64,000 nt of DNA from Patiria miniata. Taxonomy: Eukaryota; Echinodermata; Asteroidea; Valvatida; Asterinidae. The stretch is from NCBI RefSeq assembly GCF_015706575.1, contig NW_024037056.1, positions 14,211,176-14,275,175 on the forward strand. The letters are read 5' to 3'. A model generated the notes under the pieces. The model did not search any database. It was given only the letters and a program-made list of their open reading frames with translations, and was not told the DNA's origin. Below are positions 44,350 to 57,338 of this stretch, piece by piece (positions within the stretch are counted from its first letter, which is position 1; the number at the start of each line of letters is the position of its first letter). The position numbers and the translations under genes were made by a program.

Positions 44350-46360
44350 CTGAACTTGTGGTTTGGATCCCATTTATAGTTCAAGCGCTATAGGTTCCAG
44401 TTTTTAATGAAGTTCAGGTGTTGGCAATAACGTATGAATGATCTTGTGGATTTGCTATAAAAGTGGTGGTGGACATCAATATATTTCCTGTAGTGATGTG
44501 TTACCTGTTAGAAAATAATTAAAACAAGTTACCAACTTTGTTATGTCTTCATTATAACAGCAAAATGTAGATGAGACTTAAAGGTTTGCATGGTGGACTT
44601 GATCATTGAAGGGGAGGTTTGCGGTAACACCATGTGAATGATATCTCTTTGTGAGTTGTGTGGTTCTGAGAAAGAACCAGTTTGTTTAACTCGACGTTTT
44701 GAACTGTAGGCGCTGTTCGTCATCAGGAGACAAAAAAATGTAGCTAAAAAAATGTTATATGAGAGGGCCAAATTCCCGCCAATAATAAATCCTTTGTTCA
44801 AGTTTTGAAATTTCTTGGGGTTTTAGTTTGGGACCTCTGTCCTAGTTTCTTCCAAGTTCCAACCATTAGATAGTATTCGATGTTGCAACTATCCCACTAG
44901 GAAAAACGTTGACCATAGAACAATATTTTCATACACCAAATTCACCGCGAAGAGAAACGTTGTTTCTATATTTGGAGTATTATACAAAGTGCAATACGCT
45001 AGCTCTCGTCATTTTTGAGAGCAGTGAAGAATGGATTTAATATTTCAATACCTCATATCTAGAAATATTGAAACCTACCTTTTCATTTTAAAACTGTGAA
45101 GTCGTCATCTCATCGTCATATAGTACAGTCCAGCACGTGGAAACCGAAAAAGACTCCCTTTTTCATTTTATGTTCAGTAGTTTTCCGACTCGGTGAAGAA
45201 TGAAGTGAATAATATCAGAAAATTACCCCCTCGGCGATTGTTGATGATAGAAGAAATTTAGTTAATGATTTAATGGAATTGCACGAAATGCTATGACAAC
45301 GTTTGCTTACGTGATAACAATAATATGGTACCATTCGAGTACTGTTTCATGTCGTAGATTGTTCAAAAATCTGTTTGGACAATGCTTGCTAGATTTATAA
45401 CTTTTTAGAAACAGGTTGGCTCGAGTTTTTGCGGTAGTTTTGTTTGTTTTATATTAAGGTGAATCAAAGTAACTGTAGCTCCTTGAAAGTAGTGTTGCGA
45501 CGACTTCAATATGAAAATTTGAAAATGATTCAAATTGCATGCAACAGCCGCCTGGTGTCGTCTATTCCACTAATGGTGTTTTTCAATCCAAAGTCCAGTT
45601 TGCGTTCGTCGCTTAGGACGTGATTTGGTAGTCATTGATTGTTCAGTTGTGCATAATTGATATTCTTAATGTGCCTGTGTAGCCTAATTTGTATGTTGAC
45701 GACAACCTTTGATAACCTCTGAATTCGTGGTCGGCGGGTAATTCTGCAGGTTGAGGGTTCAAGTCCAGCCTGGGGTTATGGTGCGTGTGCCCTTGGGCAA
45801 GGCATTTTCTCACTCATTGCTTCTCCCCACCCAGGAGTAAAGTTAGTACTTGTGAGGGCAGAGATGGTTATTGTGGTTGATTTAGCTGCTTAGCGCCGAA
45901 ATGGCAGCATCGAGCTGTATACTCCCCAGGAAGCTGAGATTTGGAATGTTTTATTGGCCCAATTAATAAGCAGGGTGATAATGATGTAGCGCAGTTGGGC
46001 ACCAATACTGGTGGATACGTGCGCCTAAATACGTGCGCCTAAATACCTAAAATTAGCATTATTATAACCATCCTACTTACAACCTTCACCTAGAATGGAA
46101 TATTGATCAGATTGAGCTATTTATCAATTAACCTAGTTCATTGACTTTAAAGCTGAAATACTCGTAAACATTACTCGTAAAACAATCATTACCATTCATT
46201 CTGGAGTTATATTTATTCAGACTATTTTATTAATATCTTTCCTGTTTGCCATTTGTCTACCAAGCATCTTCCTTTACATCTCAAGCAACCCAAAGGGGCA
46301 ACATTATGGTCCTTATTAACACAGATGCGTACGTCTGTACTCAACCCAAACTTAAGACCC
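44350..46360. other. Intergenic region between LRRC51 and the MS4A-like gene
   Basis: No coding exon is supported apart from repeats; the SINE at 45710-46075 is the only recognised element. The left part is AT-rich and may hold the MS4A-like gene promoter. Confidence 0.45.
45710..46075 (+). repeat. tRNA-derived SINE, near full length
   Basis: A tRNA-like head has B-box GGTTCAAGTCC (45757-45767). A body with CCCTTGGGCAAGGCATTTTC and CCCACCCAGGAGTAAA follows, then a 3' tail GGATACGTGCGCC (partly duplicated) and TTATTATA. Fragments of the same family occur at 7500-7592 and 35500-36095. Confidence 0.65.
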
Positions 46361-46364
46361 ATAG

Positions 46365-46615
46365 TTTTCCTCCAAGAACTGTATCAACATGACGTCGACA
46401 ATCGGAGAGAATTTTGGTGGAATTTTTGTCCGTCTTAGTCCTCCCCAGACCCCTCTTTGCAATCAAAACCAGATTCCTCCATATTTTCCTCCAGGAACTG
46501 TATCAACCTGACGTCGACCTTGTGGTTCATAATCTGGAGGGAAATTTGGTGGAATTTTTGTCCGTCTTGTTCATTATCCCCAGACCCCTAGCTCTTTGCA
46601 ATCAAAACCAGATTG
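46365..46615. repeat. Two-copy tandem duplication (~115 bp)
   Basis: The unit starts TTTTCCTCCARGAACTGTAT and ends CTTTGCAATCAAAACCAGAT. The second copy differs by a small insertion. It lies downstream of LRRC51. Confidence 0.8.
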
Positions 46616-46819
46616 ATGAAAAAAAAAATTCTTAGTGGCAGATCAATTTTCAGAAGATTAAAAAATGGCACGAGACAACAATGGGTCACAAAACTGCAAA
46701 AGTTGAAGCTTGATTTATATACAAATTAAATTACAACTCTATATTACAAATCCGCGCTTACGCTACTTCGCCGCATACAAAATAATTTCAGGATATTTTT
46801 TGGAAGATGTAAAACGTTC

Positions 46820-47479
46820 TTAGAATGTTTTTGGCCGCCTTCTCTTCTTTTCCTTCTTTTTTCCATACCCAAGAAAGTTCACCATCGTCTGGGCTGTCTC
46901 ACGTTCGGCTTTGGTCACACGACTGAAGTCTAGCGCCCTCAGTTGGGGAATCTTGGTCAGGACATAGTGACGGTACCCTCGCTCACTGTCCACTGGGTTG
47001 CCATGGAGAGTCAAGCTCATCAACTTCGGCAAGCACGCCAGTTTCTCGACCTCTTTAAGATCCTCCACGCCGTTGCCATGGAGATACAGTATCTTCAAAT
47101 TGGGGAATTTCAGTATGACGTCATCCACGTTGACCAAGTAGTTGAAGGAAAGGTCAAGCCAGGTCAACTCCTGGGCGTCGCTGATCAGTGACGTCACGAA
47201 GCCCTCGAATCCGTTCCAATCTTGGATCAGGTTGTTGTTAAGTTTGAGAGACACGCATGCGTACTTTCCTTCGTCGGTTTTGCGCAGACTCTTGGAGTTG
47301 TTGCGTGGTTCTTCCGCCCACTCTGATAGGTCCATGGTGAGCGTGCCGATGTGTTTGAATGACAGGTCGAGGGGCGGGGCTGTGAAACGAGCCTCTGAGT
47401 TGGCGTCGATGACTGGGGTCACTGACCTGGGCAGCTTCTTGTGCGGACGTCGGGGAAGTTGGGCGTAAAATGACGTCAT
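46820..47479 (-). CDS. LRRC51: LRRC51 (leucine-rich repeat protein)
   Basis: A single coding exon of 219 residues runs from ATG at 47479 (ACCATGACG) to TAG/TAA at 46820; the exon begins at 47528 after a ttgcag acceptor, so the 5' UTR is spliced. Four leucine-rich repeats are visible: SLKLNNNLI, LTWLDLSFNYL, LKILYLHGNGV and LMSLTLHGNPV. These are followed by the cap-like YRHYVLTKIPQLRALDFS and VTKAERETA. Human LRRC51 (LRTOMT1) carries LYLHGN, SLTLHGNP, GYRQYVL and FDFSGVTKADR in the same order, which makes the orthology strong. The basic tail (KKKEKKRRR) may be a nuclear or nucleic-acid contact. An upstream in-frame extension to 47539 crosses the acceptor and is rejected as the start. The human protein is linked to cilia and hearing tissues, but its biochemistry is poorly known. 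Confidence 0.9.
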   Translation of the reverse strand: MTSFYAQLPRRPHKKLPRSVTPVIDANSEARFTAPPLDLSFKHIGTLTMDLSEWAEEPRNNSKSLRKTDEGKYACVSLKLNNNLIQDWNGFEGFVTSLISDAQELTWLDLSFNYLVNVDDVILKFPNLKILYLHGNGVEDLKEVEKLACLPKLMSLTLHGNPVDSERGYRHYVLTKIPQLRALDFSRVTKAERETAQTMVNFLGYGKKKEKKRRRPKTF

Positions 47480-47656
47480 GGTGACGCACCGGAATTTAGA
47501 AACTCTTCGATGCCACAGTTGAGGTAACCTGCAATGCAAGTAATGAAACGAAGATCAATTGTCATCAAAAAGTATTTTGTTAACTATATCAAAATGTATA
47601 CCAGATGGAACATTGTCACGGTATCAGCCAGTGTTGAAAATAATGTGTACAATTAA

Positions 47657-48171
47657 AGGGAATATACATCATTTGCTTTTGCTGTAATTTTCAGAAATGG
47701 ATGGAATTGGGGGGTTGGAAATATAAAGCAAATATAGTTACACTGACTTTTTGGAGGTTTTGGGTTCGAAAATGCTATAAAAACCAAGAAAAATGATCAT
47801 TTTCCTGTAGTCGGGTTCCCTGACTCCATATAAGAAGAAACAGAGCAGTTTACATACATTGGGGAATTGTAAGGTCAGGGAACCAGTCTAGCTGGCTCGT
47901 ACCCGTTCATAGGTTTGTAATCGATTGCAAACAAGTGCAATGGTCAATTGGGGCCAGTATTTGAAAAAAAAGCCAGTTGTTTCCAACGCTGATCGGCCGA
48001 TCAGCGTTGGAAATTGATACAAAAATACCACTTTTCTTGAAAATGACAGTATACCAGGCGCCATAATTTTACAGGATGCTTTAGACTGTCATTTACCAAC
48101 ATCCTATTAAGGTATTTCGCAAAAACTTGGTAGTTTTATTTTTCGATGTTTGCAAATGTTGTATATTCCCT
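47657..48171 (+). mobile_element. TTAA-flanked MITE, copy 2
   Basis: The ends AGGGAATATACATCATTTGC and GCAAATGTTGTATATTCCCT form a 20 bp inverted repeat, with TTAA on each side (47653-47656 and 48172-48175). Internally it has the GGTTCCCTGAC hairpin and a 28 bp palindrome around GATCGGCCGATC near 47999. TTAA insertion is the piggyBac preference, but the terminal bases are not typical of that group. Related to 6985-7400. It lies upstream of LRRC51 in its first intron. Confidence 0.75.
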
Positions 48172-48735
48172 TTAAGGATCTTATCGTAGTGAAATACATC
48201 AGAAATATAGCAGAATAATGTTTCATGCTTCCATCGTCAACAGAGGGCGACATTCGTGGATTTCAGAATGGCACATTTCGGAGCTAGTAAACTAAGTGTG
48301 TAGTTTATCATCAAAACGATAACACAATTTGATGTCCGTAATGCTTGCTAGCCACCTAGCCTACTTGCCATGAGGCGTTTGATCATTTGCGCCGTATCTT
48401 CAAGGCCATGAAGCTAATTCGTGAACTATTCCATAACAGTGACTACGATCGATAAATCTTTAATCGAACACGAGATCCCTCCTCGATTGTACATCATTCA
48501 GAAGCTGAGTATTTGTGTCTATCCTCTGGCTATAATCTCTTTGGCACACACGCCCATTGCAACCGAAGATATGATCGATTCTACTTGTCATTGTTGCTGA
48601 GTAAGGCGGTTGTTTGTTGCGTAGTGATGATAAAAAGTGATCCCAGATCACGGTGGTCTCTTTTTGCTTTATTACTACCATACTGTTTTGGAATTCTGTT
48701 GAAAAACTGTTGAAAAACTCTGTCACAATGCTTAC

Positions 48736-48798
48736 CTTTTTTATGTTTATTGCTGCACCAGACCTGATCAGCTATCAGCCATGATGAAACCGCACTTG
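48736..48798 (-). other. Candidate LRRC51 5' UTR exon
   Basis: A 63-base segment on the minus strand lies between an attgcag acceptor and a strong gtaagc donor. It contains a four-codon upstream ORF (ATG GCT GAT AGC TGA). It could join the LRRC51 exon at 47528. Splice quality is the only support. Confidence 0.3.
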
Positions 48799-48799
48799 C

Positions 48800-51700
48800 T
48801 GCAATAAATGATATAAAATATAGTTAGTTTAAAGTCTTTTTTTTCACTTTGGTTCAAACTCCCGGCTGAAAAATTGTCGAACTAGAATAAGAAAGGTTAG
48901 AAAAAGGTTGAGTTAAATGTACCAGACGAAAGAAAGCTGACAATAACCTATAAGCTGTCACATCACAGCTGTGTCCAGAAAAAATCTTTAAAACGTAAGA
49001 GTGTTAGGTGGCACCTCTCAAGTACTAGTGCGCCGCTTTTGCTCCTTAACAGACTAATGGTATTAGCTGAGAAGTGCGACCGGTCTTTTACACCGTGTTT
49101 TGATGAGGTTGCTAAGCCGTCCACTTGCAATCACTGCCCCTGCTCAAATCCGCCCTCGGGCCGCTAGAGACACACCTGCTTCCGAGAATTCCAGAAAATT
49201 GGAAGATCACTTGTCACTATAGGAGTCCTTTTTCTCTTCTTAATTGCATTTTGCTCTTAAAATCCTCTTAAGAAACACCCCAAGTCGACCAAGTGCACTC
49301 GGCAAACATGCTCATAAAAGTGTTTGAATACAACATTATGTGCTAGAGTGCACCCTACGGCTGTTGCTTATAGGTCTTCTCACCGTCTGGTTAACTACAT
49401 GCACTTGCTAGACGGCTGATGCATGACTGAACTCAATTCATTTGAGTACAACATTATGTGAAAACCTGCGGCTGTTCTTTCTGTCTATAAGCCATTACAT
49501 ACTAATTGACGGCTGATGAATGACTGAATTGAAGCATCCTACATCGCCGGTACCGTATGGAAGCTCCATAAGCAGAACGAAACGTACTTCGCCAATTTGC
49601 CTCTCCAAACAGTCAGAATAGGAGCCAAAAAAATATGCATATTTATATTCCCCATTCATAAACGAGAGATCACACATGCACCTGAGCATCCATCTCCATA
49701 CTTGACACACAATTCCACTTGATTTCTGAACCAATCATCCAATGAAAAACGACCGAAGAGCAACTGGCGACCTAACACCTGTAACACCCCCCGTCCCCAC
49801 AGGTGTACCTCTCGCTATGAACCCTCAACTCACCAACAAAAGCTACCGGTAGATTTGCCATATCATCGGCCTCTCAACCGCCAACACCTGCCGTACATCG
49901 ATACAACAAGTACCCATCATTGTTGCCAAGTGCTCCACTAACGGGTGCTCCAAATTCAATTATAGATTTCTATTTTGTAACTGGAGGGTCTATATCCAGC
50001 CTCAATTTTGCAGATGAGTAAATCCAAGGATATCCACAGAAGGGATTAAGTCAGATTTACTAATCCTGTCGACTGGTTGGATCTTCTTGGTTTTATTTTG
50101 GTGAGCACTTTGTTGGATTCGGTCCAGGAGTCCGCTTATTGGCCTTAGCAACAGCGTTTGACGGTTGAGTTTGCCTGTATAGAACAGTGGCAAGGCTCGT
50201 AATGTGAACATAACACCAGTCAATGAGGAACGTTTGTGCTAGGCGCAATGTATTGATAGTCCTATTTTACGACATATATTCGAAAGTTATTAGAAGACGT
50301 TGTATTATGCAAATACTGTCACCACAGTGCAAGACATTTGAGTGATTGAAATCTTTGATAAATGTTTGTTAGATGATGTTATATTATGAGTCTTATTTGA
50401 CCAACAGTACATTATCAAATGAGTACCGGAAAACAGAAATGTGACCCTCCAGCGCAAAATCAGTCATTTGGACCAAGTTTTGAAAGCAGATTTTGGATTC
50501 CTTGGAAAGCACGTGAATAAATGTACAGAATAATGTAAACCAAATCGGACAAAATCGGAGGGAGTTATAGGTATTTTCCGTTCCCAATATTCGGGCTTCG
50601 GAAAATTTTACACATCGAAAAACTTGTAGTTAAGGTTTCCCAAATGAACTCCTTTGAAAATGTACAAATAAACCTCATTGAAAGTGAAATATATTCATTA
50701 TTCTAGCTTCTAAATCTGAATTTCGATATTTTGTGCATGCACAGTGTATTATAGGCTGTATCTCAAAATACGGACGTCCGACTTCCGATGGGTTTTGTGC
50801 TGATCGGATCACAAATATATTATAAGTTTTAAAAGAATATTGGGGGGAAATGAATGTACTGAAGTTGTTAGTATTTTTGTAAAGTATTTAGTACTTTGAA
50901 ATTGTATGATTCGAAATATGTCATGTTTGCCTTTGAATGTAATTGGATGCATATGGTGACCAACATTCATGTTTTCTCAGAACATCTATAGAAATGTTGG
51001 CGAATTGTTCTTTGGATCCCCAGCAGTTCAGCGACCAGATTGGAATGTTCAACTTTGATATCAATAAAACAATGTGCGTATGTCAGAATAGGTCGTATAT
51101 GCCTGGTGCTAAATCACGTGAATGTCCAAAACCCAAGTGACAGTTTTCCGAGACCCAGACAAGCAAACTCAATCTTGTGCATTCTTCTCGACTTTCAGGA
51201 TCGGTGAAAGACGCCAGTGTTTGTCCCGTCGCTAAGGTCGGGACCTGGTTGCTAGGCAGTCACGTAGATCGGTAATAAAACACGCAGGTCGGAAAAAAAA
51301 TCCACATTATTTTTCTGTGATTGGATAAGTATTTGTATCGCGCGGTGCGTCATAATTGGTAAATAAAGTCATCGTGTTTACAGTATATCCATGTGGTTAT
51401 TGAAACAGTCACAGACAAACGAAAGAAATGGACAAACAGACAGACATTTGTATTGCACAGTAAGAATAAACAATCGAACATGTTAGCAATCCAAAATGTA
51501 TTCTTGTAATTATTTAAATAATTTGTAGCAACACTACAAAGAAAATAATAATCTGGCAAGAATGTGCACCTTATTGTCAGTTTCCCTTTTTATTGATTTC
51601 GTGATCTGAAAAAAAAAACCACTAATTTTTGTTGGTTTTCAGTGACGTAGTCTGAGCGTCAAATATCCAAATCAATAATGGTAATTTCCGTTTCAACGCG

Positions 51701-54700
51701 AATGGGAAGACTTTAATATTAACAGGTGAATAATATTCACCTGTTAAATATTTGATTCAGTCGCATGGTAAGTCAGTTATTTATTGCTACAATCCTTTTG
51801 TTTAGTTTCCTCTGTCATTTATCTGATCATAAAGTCGTAGTCCGGCTTTCCAATCAAAACAGGTGTTTTCCTATAGTGAGTGAAAGAACTCATTGTTTTT
51901 CCTGGCATAGAGTTATGTTGATAGAGCTTTGAAAATAATGGAGAAAAAAATACAAAAATCACACCTGCTTGCACTTATCAAATCGAAACAAAAATATCTA
52001 TTTCTCTTAGTTAAGTTATCTAAAAACAACATAAAGGTAGAGCCAGCGTAATGAAATGTCCACGTTATGGATCACAGAATTAAAAACTAAGCATGCATTT
52101 TCTTTGTTTTTACATAAATGGTGTGATATGCGGAACAAATTATGTAAAAATACCGTATGCAAACAGTTTGAGACACTTACGTGACACATCGAGTCCTGTG
52201 ATCAAATAAAATGCATCTAAAAGAATCTCAAACCCTGCAAAGCTTCAGGTTACTCCTCTGCATTTTTAAGTCAAATCCCACAAAGCTCGACTACTCAGTC
52301 ATAAAAACTGTTTTCCTTGTCCAAGATTTGTTTTGCAGATTATGGACAAAAATCCGTGAACCTACCTCACGATTTTCTGACATAAATCATCGGCATGACA
52401 AACTCAGTCGTGACGGACAACACAACTTGAGTGTCTGTCTGGCAATTTATTCTCCTCTTATTTACTATCAAAAACTTTGTCACTCGATTTATCACTCGTT
52501 TTGATGAACAAAAAAGAAGGTTATCTCAAACCGGACGGAACGATAACCTCTTTATTGAAATGATTTTGTTCCTTAGACCACGACAAAGCAATGTGCAAAT
52601 AGCGGAGTTGAAAGACAAGTGTTGACATAATACTTGCTGTGATAAATTCTTTGCCTATTATTTCATATATAATGGGGATAGTCAGGGAAATAATAAATGT
52701 GAGACATAATGACGCACTTGTTGTGCTTTATACTCCCCTTCTGCCGTTTTGTGTGTGCGCGATTGTTGTACGATGTATGTAGGGTTTATATTTTATGGAC
52801 CGCTAATTCATTAATGTTGTACAACTTCGACATTTAACAAGGCTCTCTTGAAGAATAAAGAGGTAAAATGATCAAAGGGTTAGATAGAACATTTAAGCAA
52901 GTTTGATAGATTGTGTGATTGACTCTTTCCTTCCTGATTTAATCCCCAAAAAAGCTCAGTGATTTTTGCTCAAGAAATGTTACATTCTACGAAATTGTCT
53001 CAAAATGTAGTCTTTATTTCAGGACACTAATGAATTAGAGATAAATTCTGACGTTCTCACATTCACAATTCCGCTTCACTGCCATGTCATTATAGCGAAG
53101 GAAATATCTCTGTCTGAAAAAAATGGAAAAAGTATGGTTTTCACGTTAGTGGATGGTCGTTGGGTAGGCGTTGCTAGGCTGTACACGCCCTTCAAGTGAC
53201 AAACCTCCCCGCGCCGAGAAGAGATCGTAACAAAATCCTCTGTTGATATCATATATTATTATTATTTTCTCTATTTGAAATGAATACAAGCAGGAAAATT
53301 GCCTACCTGACACAACAATTTCTGCTGTTTGGTACAGAAGAGTTAATGACTCACCTAAATGTCTTCTCTCATAGTCAGCGAAGCAGATCTCGTCTTGTTT
53401 CAAATGCCGTGGTTTCTTAGCTCACGGACCTGCTGATCAAAGTATTTCTCGAGATGATTCCACAATGCGCCTGCACCCGCTCCAACGAGCCTTCTGTTTA
53501 TGAGTTCACCCGTCCACTGTGTCGATGTCAAAGCTGGGGACAAGTTATCAACGCCCGTGCGTGAACGGGTGTCAGGGACCGTATCAGAATACTCAAAACT
53601 TATTATGGAAGTAGCGTGGGACACATGCGAACATAGGTTGTTATGAGGTTGGCATTTTTGGAAATAAGTGATCTGCAGAGATTTGTCTTTTTACCATACG
53701 TGTTTTTAAAGCGATTGGGAAAATGCCAATGAAACTCAGTGCATTGACGTACGTCTTGGTAAATATGAACTAGAGACGTCATAAGTAGGGATAAGAATAA
53801 GAAGGAGAAGCATTATATTCGAATACCATCCCTTCTTTAGTTTACCTATTAGCCTGAAGTGGACCTACTAACGAACAAAACACTTTCAATCGGTGAAAGT
53901 GTTGGTCAGTGTTATGGGCCTCGAGATGAACTCTCAACCAATCTCCACTTCTCAGAACCTCTCTCGTCTCTGTTTTGCAAATATTAGTGTTTGGGATCTG
54001 TCCTCACAGAAAACTTGTCAATGTTTGCACGCGAGAGCTGGGAGGGTGTACAGAGGTTGATGGACATGATATTATACAAATAGCCATTGTGGCTGAGGAC
54101 AATGATGTTATGCCCATGAACAAATTGTCCAGATGATGCTTACTTGTGTTGTCAACAGTGCCAGAGGCATCATCACCAATACTTCTTATTGATAAACTTC
54201 AAACAGTTTTTATCGCTAGAAAGTGTTGACATACATGTATCTTATCCGACCGCGATTTCAAGTCTTTATGTTTACAAGACAAAGTAAACATCTCGGCAAA
54301 CTTTATAATCAGCGACCTCCAATGTTTGTTAGAGCTTGTTACTCCTGTCACTGCCATTTAGAGTTATCTTTTTTTCTTCTTTTTTTCCTTTTTACCAAGT
54401 GGTAGATAGTAATAATTTAGTAATTGTAATGTTACTTTAGCAGCTATGCAATTGTTAATATTTTCTATAAGAAAGTGAAGACACGGAAATTGGTAAATAT
54501 TTAAAGACATACAGGATAGGAAAATCCTCGTTATTTTGATGATGTTTGGCCTTGGATACGGGATGACATTTCTACGCTTTGTTGACAAGTAAGAAGCTGT
54601 TAAAGATTTTGACGTTTGGATGTCAGTGAAAATATTTGTCTAACATCCGTCACTGGCACGATAATGGATGGGTACACACTCACAGAGACAGACAAACAAA

Positions 54701-54806
54701 CATAAATCGAAAGAAATGACCGTTTAAGTGTCGAGGAAATGAAACAAATCAGTCGTGAATCGGTTATTGCTGGGAAGAGGGTTCGGTCCGAAGGAAAGAT
54801 AGGAAC
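48800..54806. other. 6 kb intergenic region with no recognised gene
   Basis: No coding exon could be supported on either strand. A 29-base near-palindrome lies at 51719-51747 (TTAACAGGTGAAT and its mirror). A minus-strand frame at 53400-53624 (ALWNHLEKYFDQQVREL) looks protein-like but has no acceptor-donor context I can link. The part before 54807 must contain the promoter of the Death-domain gene; no clear core element was seen. Confidence 0.4.
51719..51747. repeat. 29-base near-perfect palindrome with E-box pair
   Basis: TTAACAGGTGAATA and its exact reverse complement are separated by one A. Each arm has the E-box CAGGTG/CACCTG. Confidence 0.8.
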
Positions 54807-57066
54807 ATGGATCAAATGAAAGGTAATTATAAATAATGATGATATCATATCAAGAGATACCACACCATTTACAGACAATACTTAGACAAAGTAACAAGAA
54901 TGTTAAGTGACATTTTCTGACGTACATTATTATATATGGATTGTATTTTCAAGACTATTATGCAAGAAACTAAGTAGGCCTACTTGTAATCATTTCGGAA
55001 TTTTTTTTTTTTAAGGAGCGTTTTTTCTCCATTTACAGCGATTTCAATTTCGTGAAATAATTTCATTTGTCTTAAATGAATAAAAGACTTTATAGTGGAA
55101 ATTTAGGAAATGTTATTTAGTTTTTCAGTACGATGACCTGTTTTCAACTGGCAATAAGTTTGCTGCTAGCTTAAGCTTGCAAAGTTGCTTCGAATTACAA
55201 GCGAGTACAATTTATTTCTCTAAATTTTAGTGATATAATTGATTAATCAAAACAATTATCCATTTCCCAATCAGAGCCAGATTTCCTGGAATGTCTCCAG
55301 AGAGTTGCCGCCAAGTTGAAGCGAAACGAGTGGAAGTTCCTCGCCGTCCGCCTCGGCCTATCCAAGGCAGACGTCGACGACATTGCCCGAGCGCACCCGG
55401 GCAACTATTCCCGCCAAAAGACTGAGATGTTGCTGCTATGGAAACGGAACTATAGGGAGTACGCGACGGCGGATAGGCTCGTGCGCGCGCTCGGAGAAAT
55501 GGGTGGGAAGGGTGGTCAGAAAAGACAAGAAGACAAACCAGGTTCTGAAGGTAAGAGATACTTTAAGTCAGTCATCTTATGTTTATAAGAACTATATCAT
55601 ATCGCATTTTTACGTTGTTAATTTAATCGACAGTAAGTCCTTTTGAATTTGTGTTAATATTTATTCGATTTTTGTATTTACTTTTATAGTAAAACCGTTC
55701 CATTCCGAATCATCAGTTCAACAAAGGCAAATAACGCCAAGAGAAAACCAGTCAAGAATGCGGGATAGTTCTCAGAGTTTCTTGTCATCAGCCGTGCAGA
55801 TACGGGGCCTGCCTCTTCCGATACAAGAGAGACAAGTGTCGCCTAGAAATCTGTGGCGATCAGGTTGGTTGAAATTTCAAATCTCATATTTCGTCGGGTC
55901 AGTGTTGGTTAGTCCTAGAAATTGAAATTAATTTCGTTAACAGTCAGCTACAACGCAGTTGGATCACAAAACTCCTCTTATTATTACATATATAATTTCC
56001 TTTCTTTGAATCTAACATATTGATGCTCCAAAGATGATAATTATTTTGTATCTCTATGAAGGCACCATGTCGTTTCCTGGACGGTATGCGTCCTCCCGTC
56101 AGAGTAATGAGTCAAGATGGAGGAGGGCAGTCTCAGCCACGCCCCCAAAACAAGGTAAGCCAACAAAAAAGTAAATAATATTTAATTCTTATTTCAGTAA
56201 CACGATAGCAAAGTTTTATTTGAATCAAATCAAGGAGAAATCATGCGATTTTTTATTTACAGGAATTAATATTGAGGTTTAAGTGAGAGTTGGTATTTAA
56301 TCAAACAGATTACTTAATTGGAAATTGGAAATTTGTGTGAAGAAAAATTGTAGTTAAAATAGATGTGTATTTATTTTTTCTTGTAGGCAAAATTACCATT
56401 GAAGTTGATATACAGAATATCTCCGTTCCTCAAAAAAACCTTCCCTTACTGCGTAAAAATCCTGAAAAGTCTGCTGTAAAAAAGAAAGTTCAGGTAGTTG
56501 AGCTTCCCCCAACCATTGAGAAAATCAGCAGTGTAACGGACGCATCGACAGGGGCGGAACCTGTTCCAAAAGATGCAAGAGGTGTTAAACAGCGTAGAGT
56601 AAGATGTAGATGCTCCATTCATCGAAGCAAAGACGAAACTGATAGTGATGAGGAAGAAGTCGAAACCAAAGACCCCTTTGACAATCTCCTCAAGAGCCTC
56701 CAAGATCCCTTCTTCCGACGACTCACGGGAGGCTCTGCAGAGCTCGACACAGCTGTCGACCAACTGGAAAAGATGAAAGGCCTCTTTGTCGACGAAGCCA
56801 AACTCAAATGCATCTTGTTCACCTGCAGAATCACAGATATTGACGGCTTGGAAAGAATATGGGAAGAATACCAAAATGGCGGCCTGGTAGCCATGTTGCA
56901 GACTTCACTGGTGACGGACCAATCACTGGCGTCCGTCGGCGCATGCGGAATCACGCTGGCGGTTCGAATGTGCCAAATCGAGTACCAAAGGTGCAAGGAT
57001 GTTGTATTAGGCGAGTGTTGTAAAGAAAGAGGTGATGAGCGGTACAAAGCCAAGGAACCTGACTAA
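54807..57066 (+). CDS. Death-domain protein with C-terminal TRADD-N-like region
   Basis: The five exons are 54807-54822 (MDQMK), 55275-55550, 55690-55863, 56062-56154 and 56387-57066, all phase 1, totalling 1239 bases (412 residues). Residues 6 to about 85 form a Death domain: LKRNEWKFLAVRLGL, DVDDIARAHPGNYSRQKTEM, LLLWKRNY and RLVRALGEM fit the W-LA-LGL, N and LL-W signature. Residues about 95-185 are a Ser/Gln/Arg-rich, probably disordered linker. The last exon has a basic patch (RRVRCRCSIHR), an acidic run (DSDEEE), and a globular part with ITDIDGLERIWEEYQNGG, LVTDQSLASVGACG and ITLAVRMCQIEYQRC. That last pattern resembles TRADD-N superfamily modules of metazoan and bacterial immunity proteins. 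The family of the Death domain is secure, the second domain is inference. AATAAA at 57333. Confidence 0.75.
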
Positions 57067-57332
57067 TCTTGTTCTTAACACGCTGTTTCTAAAACTTGGC
57101 AGTAGCAAGAGAGACCCAGAATCAAATGCGTGTTTCGCCACACCAGCTACCGTAGGAAGGTCAAATACTTGTCTTCATTTGCAGCAGGGTCCTTCCATTC
57201 ACGCTTAAAACAGACAAGCAAACCAAGCATTGAAATGAGAAGCACTTTATTAATGATTGGTGTGACTTTATTCTCATTCAGAAAGGACAAACAAATTATC
57301 TCAATGAATAACCGACCACAAGTACGTATATA

Positions 57333-57338
57333 AATAAA
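57333..57338 (+). other. Candidate poly(A) signal of the Death-domain gene
   Basis: AATAAA in TAAATAAATAG, 267 bases after the stop codon. Confidence 0.5.

Noticed and set aside
47480..47539. N-terminal extension of LRRC51
   Set aside because: The extension crosses a ttgcag splice acceptor at 47529; the ATG at 47479 has a good context.
53400..53624. Minus-strand frame with protein-like ending (ALWNHLEKYFDQQVREL)
   Set aside because: No ATG start, no linkable exon and no recognised domain; kept only as a note.
55383..55646. Second frame across the Death-domain exon
   Set aside because: Out-of-phase shadow of the Death-domain frame, which has conserved residues and consistent splice phases.
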